DNA of 64,000 nt from Hyalella azteca (lineage: Eukaryota; Arthropoda; Malacostraca; Amphipoda; Hyalellidae). This document shows positions 45,347-57,300 of this stretch, in pieces. The stretch lies in assembly GCF_000764305.2 (NCBI RefSeq), contig NW_025941620.1, forward strand, positions 186,001 through 250,000, written 5' to 3'. The notes under the pieces were generated by a model, which did not search any database, was not told the DNA's origin, and was given only the letters and a program-made list of their open reading frames with translations. The translations under genes and the position numbers were made by a program. The stretch's first letter is position 1; each line of letters opens with the position of its first letter.

Positions 45347-48300
45347 GTAGGTTATGAATTGAAAATAATTTAATAAATATAATACGATTTTGACATAGTT
45401 GTTCCATGAATTCTATTGTTTATGTATTGAGAATTTTTGCCTTCCCGATATGTAAATTTTTTTATCTATCATAATATTAATTGAAAAATCTAAATTCAAT
45501 TAATGTTGACAAATAAAAAGTTTATCCCGTTTCCTGGTCAGTTTTGTATTTTCGTACTCGATTTCAATGGTATTGATTATGTAAAAAATGATTGGGAATT
45601 CTTTAGAGTCAATCAGCAGGCAAATGCTTCGTGTCTCTTGTGCTGTTTTTCTGAATATGATGAAGATATGAGAACGTTTAACAAAGGTAGACAATGTAAC
45701 CAACTAAATAACTTTGAAGATAATGAAAAAAAAATTCTAAGCTTTATACATTCCTTCCTGAATAATCATAACCTGATAAAAATGCAATGGAGATTCTATG
45801 GCGTGTGAACAGCTCTGTGTTGAACACAAAGATTCCTTAACTCTAATTTGAAGAACATGAAGTCAACAATGCGTGAATTTATGGGCAGTGTTCGGTCAAT
45901 TTACGTCGCTATAGACAGCTCGTAAAAACTCGGAACGATTCCATAGTCACTGCGTGTCCCATTTTTGGGTCTGTACAGAGCATCTTGTCAGGGACGCTAG
46001 CAATAAAACCAGTCACTGCATGCAGTAATGATCATCTACGTAAAGACGAACAATTTATCTTTCACTGCATAACAAAACTAGTAAATTCATGCAGTAATGA
46101 TCATCTACGTAAAGACGAACAACTTATCTCTCACTGAATTACAAAACCAGTCAATTTATGCAGTGTTGATCATCTACGTAAAGACGAACAATTTATCTTT
46201 CACTGCATAACAAAACTGGTAAATTCATGCAGTAATGATCATCTACTTAAAGACGAACAATTTATCTTTCACTGAATAACAAAACCGGTCAATTTATGCA
46301 GTATTGATCATCTGCGTAAAGACGAACAATTCATCTTTCTGTGAACAATAAAATCAGGCACTCCTTGCGGTACTAATCATGCATGTAGATATATAGTTTT
46401 CCATACCGATTCGTTTACTACAAAAATTTCATTGTATTTTACGATAGTTTTCCTTCCCTGTTTGTTTACTACAATAATTTCCTAGTATTTTACCCAAAAT
46501 CAGAGATGAGCAAGTCACTAACAGCGCTGATCCATTTGATGAAGTTATTGACAAAGTAAATTTCAGTTTTCATAATGAGACATTAAAGCAAGAATCTTAC
46601 TTTACGAATTGTTACAAAAGTAGAGATCATCGTCTTAGTCTGTTTACGTTTTTATATCGGGACTCCATTATTAGTTATCGTAAGAAATATTGAGTGACTG
46701 TATGAAGTTATGAACTGAAATCAGACTTGCAACACCAAATAACGGTTGTTCGAAGCAAGAAATTTTAATTAGTTGTTAGAACGGAAAATGTCAGTTTTTT
46801 AGAAGAACAGAAGCACAAATTATTTATTCAAGTACGGATGAACTTATGATCTCATGAGCAGACGTATTCGGAAATTGCAGACATTGAGAAATAAAGTTTC
46901 TCAGGAGCCCCTTTTATTAAACTTAAGAAATTCAGAAAATATTATAAATGATTCCATCCCACCGTTCTCTGCCACAATTGTGGATTGTTTCTGTCTGACG
47001 CTCAGTAGCGGAGGCTCTCTAGAAGAATGGCTATGGGCGTGCAGAGGCAGTTAGGCCAACAATTGGCGGAAAAGTTCCGGATGTTCGCGAAAATCGTTAG
47101 GTCCGTCCGGTGATCTGATTAAGAACCCCAACATAAAACGCGGATCAGTTTGTAAAAGTTTTGTCAAGAATAGAGATCGTGGTTCGTGATTCACGGGCGG
47201 TTATAAAGATTACAAGTATTAAAGTTTCCAAGTTAAATTTTTTTGTACAAATGTCTCGCACGTGTTCTGCAGTGTTCGATTGTGTTCAAATATCAGCACC
47301 CGTGAACGAATAATTCTAACCGTTTACCACCAAAATGTATTGTTTCCATTTAGCCTCGATATTGTATTCGCTATCGAATTTTTTATCGTAAATTTGTAAT
47401 TTTTTCGTGTATGTGTTAAATGAACGCGCCTTTTTCGCGATTTTGTATATGTTACTCTTCACGTCTGAGGCTCGCGGTTGAGTATATTTGTGTCTGTGGG
47501 ACTGTTTGCTCGAGGGAAACGGAGCTAGGGAGAGAAGGGTGAGCGTGCTGTGCTAGGAAAAAAGCTCCGGACACAAAAAAAGCCACAGACACCAAAAAAG
47601 GCAGGATAGATGAATAACAGACGTTTGGTAAATTAGGGCTGTTCTTAATGGAAAGTGCGGCCAAGAAAAAGAGTTATCTACCTTAAAAGGGGAACAGAAT
47701 GGGCAAATTTCTGTTTGTTGCTTTCCATTATTTTTAATTTGATATCTCTCAGATAAGAATACTGTAACAAAGAGTAGGAAAGTTAAATCTACATGACTCC
47801 TAATTACGTTTAAAGTAGGAGAACGATGAAAAAGAGAAGAGGGTTGAGCGCTGGGAAAAGATCTATTTAACATCCTGTAAGAAATTACAATAAGAAACGT
47901 AACATATAAGAACTAAAATCATGTGAGTACCTTAAGATTTAATATGCAATGAACCGATTATAATTAGCAGAATAATATATCCTGCCTAACCTGTCATAAT
48001 ATACTTATATTTTTTGGAGATTCGGCCATAATGAGCCAATTCCAAGCAAAATTACGGGAATATAAATGAAATTTCTGCAAAAAATGCAGATGAAAAGAAG
48101 CATAGTATGAAGGACCAAAATCTGGTAGAACTTTAAATATATTCAAAGAAATGTGCTGGAATTTTTCGAGTGTCTGCTAAGAAAAATATTCGTTTGAAAC
48201 CTCCTTTGTGATTGCTCTTTAAAAGTATTCAAGAGACACAAGAAATAACGCTTCAAGAAAATCATCTACTCTTAGGTAAATAATGTAGCATTGAATGCCA

Positions 48301-51300
48301 GGATTCCAGTTGCGAAGTTTCTAATTTCAGAATGAAACCTAAAAAGTAGGTATGGCGTTGGCACAAACTAATGTTGTTTGGGCTGACAATTCATGGCATT
48401 CAGTTCCTTACAGGGGAAAAATATAAGTGAAAAGCGTGTTCTGGTCTCAGAACGACATTTGCGTTCGCTACAGAACATGTAATAGAAACAATAATAAATA
48501 TTCCGACGGCAATAATCAATAATCAGAGGTTATTATTTAGGAAAGGCATAACGATATAGCGACTAGAATAAAAGTTAGTTATTACCGCACAGACCAGCAA
48601 AGTCGTTGCGGTATCATCGCATTAGTGTCAACAAACGATGGCAAAGATCAAATTGACGTGGGCAAAACAAGACGGAGTTGATGGATGAATGAATAATCAG
48701 CAAGAAAAACTCGACGGCAGGGAATAAAGAATCGTAAAGGGAGATCTCCGGAAGACAGAACCGTCAATCTACCCCGTGGCCTATAAGTACGTCACAAGGC
48801 TGTCTGCTGGCCAGTCTGATGGACTGAGAGCCTAATTTATTGACTTACTTTGTTCTCCGTCTTCTCCCGCGCATCCCTCTTGGATAGCTGAGTAGAATGG
48901 AAGTCATTTCGCAAATTAGGTTCTTTTTAATCTATTTTTCTTGTATGTTTGGGTTGCGGTAAGATTATTCTATAAATGAAATATTCTTATTCCAAACATT
49001 CTTGAAATAAGGCCATATTATCCAGCTATAAAAATTAGAATACTTCATATGAGACATGATTAAATAACTAAACGTATGACAATAGTCGTTAAGCTTCACA
49101 TTGTATGCATAAATTTCTGAGGCTTCGAGTCAGAATTTAAAGGTTTAAAAAATTGAAATAATTGAGACAGCCAAACGGCCCATTAGAGGTCACTGAAAGT
49201 AGTGTCTGGAATTTCCCTGCTCGTTTGGGTGGCAACATTCGCGAACCGTAAGTCCGGCGGACACTGCCGTTGTGTCACAGTGCATTACGGCCCGGAGTGC
49301 GACACAAGTTGAGTCGTAATGTCGGGCAGATTTTGGGTGCGCCTCGGTTGGGGATGGTTTAGAATGGGGAACGAGGAACTACAGGCGTAGGGGGAACTAG
49401 GTGTTGGCTTGTGGTTGGGGCGAGAGGAAGCGCGTCTGGACGTATGGGACAAGAGACAGTGCAGTCCGTGGTGAGCGGGAAGCTGTGGCCTAGGGGGAGG
49501 AGGTTTGGTTAGTGGGAGATTTTGGACCGAGCGTTGGTGACGGATGAGGTGCAGGCGGGGGATTAGAAGGGAATGGGGAAGAATGAGGAGCATCCCTCAC
49601 AGACTGAGGAGAAGAAATGCGTCAGATGGAAAAGACAGATGGAAAAGAGATGGCTTGGAAGAGAGAAAGAGCGTCCCAATACGATAAAATCAAAGAAAAT
49701 TAGACTTAACATAAGAGACATGTTCGGCTGAAAACCTTGCCTTCCAAAGCACCCGAGAAAAATGATTCCTCGAAATATTTCATTTTATTATACAAAATAT
49801 GTATTTATCATAATCATTCCACCGAATTATTTTATCAATAAAGAAACTTCATATGATTGCACTACTTCATTTGGATAACTGGTTTATTATGTACGCATCC
49901 GCAGGCATGACGTGCTCCATGTCAGGACACACGTACCAGGTCGGCGACGTGTGGCATCTGCGCCTGCGTAACACCGAGTCCAACTTCTGCGTCACGTGCT
50001 CCTGTTACGAGGTACGTGATTCTGGTAAGAGGTACGTGCTCCTGTTACGAGGTACGTGCTCCTGTTACGAGGTACGTGATGGTAAGAGGTACGTTCTTCT
50101 GTTAAGAGGTTCGTGATTCTGATAAGAGGTCCGTGCTCCTGTTAAGAGGTACGTGATTCTGGTAAGAGGTACGTGATTCTGATAAGAGGTACGTGCTCCT
50201 GTTACGAGGTGCGTGATTCTGATAAGAGGTACGTGTTCCACAGAGAGCTACGAGTATTTAAGAACAAATACAATTGCCATATTAATTTCTTGTGATTTCA
50301 TTTATATCATACTTGCCTATCGTTGATAGCCGGACATATTCTGTCAGGGCTATATTAGGTTGCAGATATGGGCACAGACATTTATTTATTAGTAATAATA
50401 ACAACTGGAACGAAAGCAGAACGAATTGTATCAATGGGAATGAGAGACACATTCCTCATCAGGTATTACCGCTGTTGGAATGTTAGCAGCATTATTGAAA
50501 GCGGCTGGAATTGAGCATCACAAATTATAGCATCACATATTAAAGGTACGGGTGTGAGTGCATCAGGAATGAGAGCGTCAGGAATATGAGCGTCAGGAAT
50601 AAGAGCATCAGGAATGAGAGCATCAGGAATAACAGCATCAGGAATGAGAGCATCAGGAATGAGAGCATCAGGAATGAGAGCATCAGGAATTAGAGCATCA
50701 GGAATGAGAGCGTCAGGAATTAGAGCATCAGGAATGAGAGCATCAGGAATGAGAGCATCAGGAATGAGAATGTTAGGAAAGAAAGCATCTGAAAATGAGA
50801 GCATTAGGAATGAGAGCATCGGAAATGAGAGCATCAGGAGTGAGAATATTAGGAAAGAGAGCAGCACGAATGAGAACATCGGGAATGAGAGCATCGGGAA
50901 TGAGAGCATAAGGAATGAGAGCATCAGAATATTAGGAAAGAGAGCAACTTGAACGAAATACGTGTCCGAGAAACAAGAGCACTAGGAATAAGTGCTCGAA
51001 AATGAGAGCGGCAAAGTTTTCGGGATTTTTATTGCCAATAAAGGCTATGATGGAGCAAAATTCTCAGCATTGGCGCTTAAGAAAAATTCTGAGCATCGCG
51101 GCTCAGTTGAGCGAGCTTTTACGACCAGCGCCCTCAGCGGTTCTGCTCACCAGCCCGCCCGTGAGCAGGATGTTTGAACAACGTGACCTGCGGTCACCGT
51201 AAAAACTTATTTTTTTATACTTAAGAATTATCAAGCAGATTTATTTTTAAAGATTTAGAGATTTGAAAAGATTTATATCTGAAAATTTTTTACTAGAATT

Positions 51301-54300
51301 TTGAAAGCGAAGAAAACTCAACAAAAATTCAGCATTTTTCTATTGAAAACGTTTCGGAGACCAGTTTCATCGTCAGCTCGATAAATCTAGAACACAAATT
51401 CAGTCAGAAAATTAATAAAATTTATAGTCAAAATTTATTATTTATTACTTTATTAATTTTCTGACTTTATTTGTGTTCTAGATTTATCGAAATGACGATG
51501 GAGCTGGTCTCCAAATTTTTTTCAATAGAGAAATGCTGATTTTTTGTGGATTTTTCTTCGCTTTTATATTTCTAGTGAATCTGCGATTCAATCAATCTAG
51601 TGACATTACTACTGAAAATTTTAAAATTGGCGTAGTTCGGCAAAAGTTGTTCTTTAATGCAGGGTTCATTGGAGACCAATGAGTATTTATTATGGACAAA
51701 AAGGAGAATTTACTATAAAAACCGAAAATCACCTTTTTAATAATGAAAAATAATCCATGCGAAAAGTACGGACCATTACCTGAAGCCTATGTTACTTACA
51801 AATATTCGTGCCACAAATAAGGTTACTGACTTCTCCAGAACGTAAATTACATCGGTTTGACCAGCACGACTGGATATATAGCTGCAGGATTGCAGGATAT
51901 ATGGCTGTAGGATATACTTTGAGCCTCCGCCTAACATGCCACCTCCAGACCGGAGGACCGAAGAACCACATGAGGGAGGCTCATAATGAGACCCTCACTC
52001 GCGCGACGTTGGAGACCCACACCAGAATCGTCATTAGATGCCCAGACGCCACAAGACTGGCCATAGCTGAGGCTCTCAGCATGGATGAGTGTCCAGCTAT
52101 AAATTTGTAATCTACTGGTTTTGTAAGGACGTTGAAACTGTTTTCGTAATTCAAGCTTTAATTGTTCTCGTAATTCAAGCTATCGTCTTTCTTTGTACTA
52201 ACGTCATTTCGAAAATTTCAGTTTCAAGTTCTGCAAAACTCATCTACTACTTGACAATAAATGTATTTGCATTCGAAACGCCGTAAATTATAATAAAATG
52301 TCTAATGGAAACCTAGTATTTGAATTTTTAATTCCTATCAAAAGCCTAATTCACCGAATTGAAAAAACTGTCAATATGAAATGCCCTCCGGTCTTCAATG
52401 AAACCTGCATTAAATCTTAATATTTATATAAATCAATGGTTTCATTCCTGAATCTTATAATGAAGAAGATTGCATCAATAAACGATGTTTGTAAAATAAA
52501 CATTATGTAATGGAAACAATTATACAATGAAAACGAGTGTGAAATAAAGAATATTGTACAATGATGAAAATTGTTGAATAAACAACGTTATACAGTAGAG
52601 AAGATTATAAATGACTCCAGATAGGCTCAGCTAACAGTGGTCATTACCATTGAAAAAGCCGCCCGAACCGATGAATATAACAAGATAAGAATGTTCAGAC
52701 ATGAAGTTTCAAGTACGCCTCCGTAAACTTCCGACCAAGTTTTTCGTTGGAGTCTCCCGGCATAATTCTATGATTCGAACGTTATGCGTGTGTTCATGTG
52801 GAACATGGATAAACACTGTCTACATATTAATAATGCAATTACTTCATGAGTAATTTTATGCATGCTATTACTAGTCGTTACTGCGATTATCGTATCGTAT
52901 GTTTCGACAATTATCGTATCGTATTTTTCGACAATTATCGTATCGTAGGTTACAGCGATTATCGTGTCGTTTGTTACGGCGATTATCGTATCGTACTTCA
53001 CTGTGATTATCGTATCGTATGTTATGGCGATTATCGTATCGTACTTCACTGCGATTATCGTATCGTATGTTATGGCGATTATCGTATCGTACTTCAATGC
53101 GATTATCGTATCGTATGTTATGGCGATTATCGTATCGTATGTTATGGCGATTATCGCATCGTATGTTACGGCGATTATCGCATCGTATGTTACGGCGATT
53201 ATCGTATCGTATGTTATGGCGATTATCGTATCGTATGTTACGGCGATTATCGTATCGTATGTTACGGCGATTATCGTATCGTATGTTAAGGCGATTATCG
53301 CATCGTATGTTACGGCGATCGTCGTATCGTATGTTACGGCGATTGTCGCATCGTATGTTACGGCGATTATCGCATCGTATGTTACGGCGATTATCGTATC
53401 GTATGTTACGGCGATATCGTGTCGTACTTTACTACGATTATTGTATCGTACTTTACGGCGATTGTCGTATCTTACGCTACTGCGATTATAGGATCGTACG
53501 GCCATGGAATGCTGAAGATGAATGCCATCCACATTTTAATGCTGAAACTACTGCATTATAAATCCCGAAGAAATTTAAAAAATAAACATGGCATGTGAAG
53601 ATAACTTCAAGTTTATGCTAGCATGTGATACATTTCAATGATAATCCGGTAAAATAAATCCAATTTAGTCCATCAATTGGATGGAAAGCGTCGCTGTTAA
53701 ATATTGTGTAGAAACTCTTTTTCATTTAATTTACACACATTTTATATCATTACCATTGAATTTAGTATTGCTCTAAGGCTGCTCATTTAACCACAAAGTC
53801 GTAAGTCGCCTGGAAAATCAAGTCTGGCCGAAGGAAAATTTCTCTTGAGGTCTTTGCCTCTGGCATCGCTTGGCATTGTGCCATCTCATGCTTTTATTGG
53901 CTGTAGTGCCACAGCTCATGTTGTTATTGCATGCAGCGCCTTGTCATGCTGTTATTTCACATGCAGTGTCACATATCATGCTGTTATTGCACATGTTGTG
54001 TCACACATCATGCTGTTATTGCATGCAGCGCCTTGTCATGCTGTTATTTCACATGCAAAGACACATATCATGCTGTTATTTCACATTCAGTGTCACATAT
54101 CATGCTGTTATTGCATGCAGTGCCTTATCATGCTGTTATTTCACATGCGGTGTCACATATCATGCTGTTATTGCATGCAGCGCCTTATCATGCTGTTATT
54201 TCACATGCAGTGTCACATATCATGCTGTTATTTCACATGCAGTGTCACATATCATGTAGTTATTTCATTTATTGCCATATATAACGCTTTTATAGCGTGT

Positions 54301-57300
54301 AGTGCTGCATATCATGCTGATGTTTCATCTAGTGAGACATATCATGTTGTTATTGCATGTAGTGGCACATATCATGCTGTTATTCCACGTGATCTATATA
54401 TCATGCTGTTGGTAATAGGAGTATCTCTTATCTTGCTTTTGCTTAACCATTCTATTTGTACTAACTAAATTATTTCGCTTCACGAGCAGCTAACAAGGAT
54501 GTTATTGAGCTAACCGATTAACTTGGTTCAGCCACCGAAATAACTCATTCTGCTCAGTTTCTAAAATGTAACTCTTTGTTTTTAATGCAGTCTGGAGTTT
54601 ACCGCAAAATTTAATGCTCAAGTGGAAACATAAATTGAATTTACAACTGACACCTTGAAGTTTTGTTCTTCCATGATACTATTAAGGAGCCCAGGAAAAC
54701 CATGTTCTGTTTCGAAGATTTTTTTTCCCATGATATTTTAGTAGAAGTTGAGAAATCAAAATATTTCAATAAATATTAATCCTAAGAAAAAGTTAGCGTT
54801 TGACTCTATTTTTTTTAGATACAAATATATGATTTCATCTATTGTAAACTATGAAACTCCCGTGCTGAGTGTATATGAGTTTGAACCCACTTCGTTCGAA
54901 ATTCTCTATTTCAGCTATCATTTCAGCGCATATCAAGCAATTTCTCTGCCTAGAAATCATTTTCGGCTTTGAACAACATAGCTCTTCTCAAAAAATCCAC
55001 TCTGTATTCGAATTTATTCTATTTTAACTTTTCTCCCTGCCTTGAATTAAATCTTCACTTCGTTTTCCATTCCTCGATATCATTCTAAAATAATCCAGCC
55101 TATCCAGGGATTCTCCCGACTCTATTTTTGCAAGAAGACATCTTGCGATTCATAAGCTCCCAGACGCTGGCCTGGAGAAGGCCTAATTTGCGGCTTCTAC
55201 GGCCATTTGGTAGCTCGCAGAAAGACGTCTCAGTTCCTATTGAATAAATAACCTTTCAAAAGTCTCTTAGGCCTCACAAAACCGAGATTTTACAGCCTGC
55301 GGTTTTTTTAAAGATTTTCTAGTGTATTTGACCCATAAATTTATGATAAAAAATCAAAAGCATTGCTTGCATGCCACGCAATGAAAGATCCGAGGTCATT
55401 GCTTGCAAGGGTTTGGTTTGGTATCAAGAGCGGTATTTTCTTTGATTTTGTAAAGGTTTAAACTGTTATTTTATGATGCAGTTGAAAAGTTAGCAAAATG
55501 AAGAATAATAGTATGAGGCAGTAAATTCTATGCAAATTTTCTTTTGTATAATAAGTCCAGTTCTAATCTTGTATGTCAGCGGCCAATTCACTTGACCTGA
55601 TAGAGATTGAGGACGAGTCAACATCTGATAGACACGTGATAGATCACGCGATCAAGACCGCAGTAGTGGGCGGAAGCGAACCTGTCTCTTATACACATCT
55701 AGATGTGTATAAGAGACAGGTANTACAATGGAAATTGTAGGAACAATTTTCTCCAAAAAAGAGAGGGAATGAATGATCAATATAAGTCAGAGAGAGGAAT
55801 CTAAAATCATAACTAACCTCCAACCGTATTGATGTCGTCTGAATCTAATCAATCATGACTTTGTTTATAAAAACAGGCCTAGTTAGCTACGAGTCCAGTG
55901 TGTCACCGAGAGCTTGCCTTAAACGCTGAGTCGGCAGCTTAACCAGCTTATGTGTCACAAGGACATATGAACCCAATGAACGGAAGAACGTAGCAATGAA
56001 TACCACGAGGTGTTATGAAAACCACGAGGTGTATTCCCATTGGAGATTTCCTCCATAATTGTGTTGGAGATGGACTTGTTCTTTTCTTTTAAAAGTACCA
56101 TGCTCCGGTTTTTCATACTTTCAAATGAAGGAATTATATTATTCTTACATTACTGTTATAACCTTCATTCTTGTATACTTAAGATATGAGATACGATCGG
56201 ACCGGAGGTTTTGAACAAGATGTTTTTTGATTTTGTGTCCATACGATCGGGACGATCTTTCCGGAAGAGGGGAGGTGTCAGCGGCCAATTCACTTGACCT
56301 GATAGAGATTGAGGACGAGTCAACATCTGATAGACACGTGATAGATCACGCGATCAAGACCGCAGTAGTGGGCGGAAGCGAACGTTATAAAAGGGCTAGC
56401 AACCTAGAGCAAAGCCCCCCAGTAGCTGATAAGCGCTCCGCGATGTAGCGTGTAGCTTGAGTTCTCCGACCTTACGGTCGATGCCGTAGCTCATAACTCT
56501 GTATCGCAACTCTGTATAACCCCCCCGTATACAAGATACGTTATCTGGACTTATGTGTCTTACTTAATATTATCCCTCACTACCTTAGTCAACGAAGAAC
56601 CCGATCCTCAGGTAGAGCTTATATAATGAGTTCAATGTCTTGAGCGCAACCTCGGACATGTAAGTCCAGTTCTAATCATATGGAAAAATCAAAATTATTA
56701 GTTCATTTCATTGCTATGCATTGAAAATGTATTTCAACACTACTTGTCATACCTGCTATACCTAAATGAAGTGGAGATCAGATCTTACAACAAAATGATA
56801 TTTTGACAGAGATTTGATGTCCAAAAATTTGTGTTTCCTGGTAGTACTCTGACACCATAACCATTGTGAATATGCCCCCAACCTGACCCTAACATATATC
56901 TAGTACCAGTCTTTATACAACAAATACATTTCAGTCAATTTGTTTTTGTGAAAGTGAAATTTCCAAATTGGGATGTATTAATGTACATATGAATAGAAAC
57001 AGAGCTTCGTTCGTATTTTTAACATGATGCAAATGTGAGTTCCTTGTAAAATGTGATATAGGCGCTTGAATAGGTCAATCCTTAATTAGCATATTAAAGT
57101 TTTGTTATCATTTAACGGATTCGGAGCACTATATGATTTCGAAATTTCTGGAATTATCGATCAACTGCAACGCGGTGCTAACGTGCTGGTATACTATATA
57201 CGCGGCTTGTCGATTTTAAGTTCCTCATTGGCAACACTGTCGGGGCCCATTCGATAAATAAATGATATATAAATAAAGCCGTCAGTGGCCACCAGACATT

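Larger units (their letters stand above)
55570..56662 (+). mobile_element. LTR retrotransposon remnant with truncated 5' LTR and intact 3' LTR
   Basis: The target duplication TGTA (55570-55573, 56659-56662) flanks an element starting TGTCAGCGGCC at 55574 and ending CTCGGACA at 56658. The first 108 bp (55574-55681) equal the start of the 3' LTR (56276-56658, 383 bp). A polypurine tract GGAAGAGGGGAGG sits directly before the 3' LTR. The internal part is only about 550 bp with no coding text, and the 5' LTR is cut by an adapter sequence. The element is thus incompletely assembled. Confidence 0.8.

Noticed and set aside
45503..45808. 101-codon open frame in VWC intron 1
   Set aside because: Balanced composition, but no splice signals, no recognised family and no link to the flanking phases.
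49285..49593. 102-codon minus-strand Pro/Ser/His-rich frame
   Set aside because: Shadow of a purine-rich stretch on the plus strand.
50466..50952. Open frames of 112-152 codons on both strands
   Set aside because: Pure translation of the 15-bp minisatellite.
52768..53561. Open frames of 147-254 codons on both strands
   Set aside because: Pure translation of the 24-bp minisatellite. Several frames are open at once, as expected when the unit length is a multiple of three.
50009..54400. CRISPR-like spacing of direct repeats
   Set aside because: Units are contiguous or share their filler, there are no unique spacers and no cas genes, and the genome is eukaryotic.
53845..54468. 207-codon Cys/His-rich open frame resembling a zinc or metallothionein-like protein
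   Set aside because: Product of the CATGCTGTTATT array; there is no domain and parallel frames are open too.
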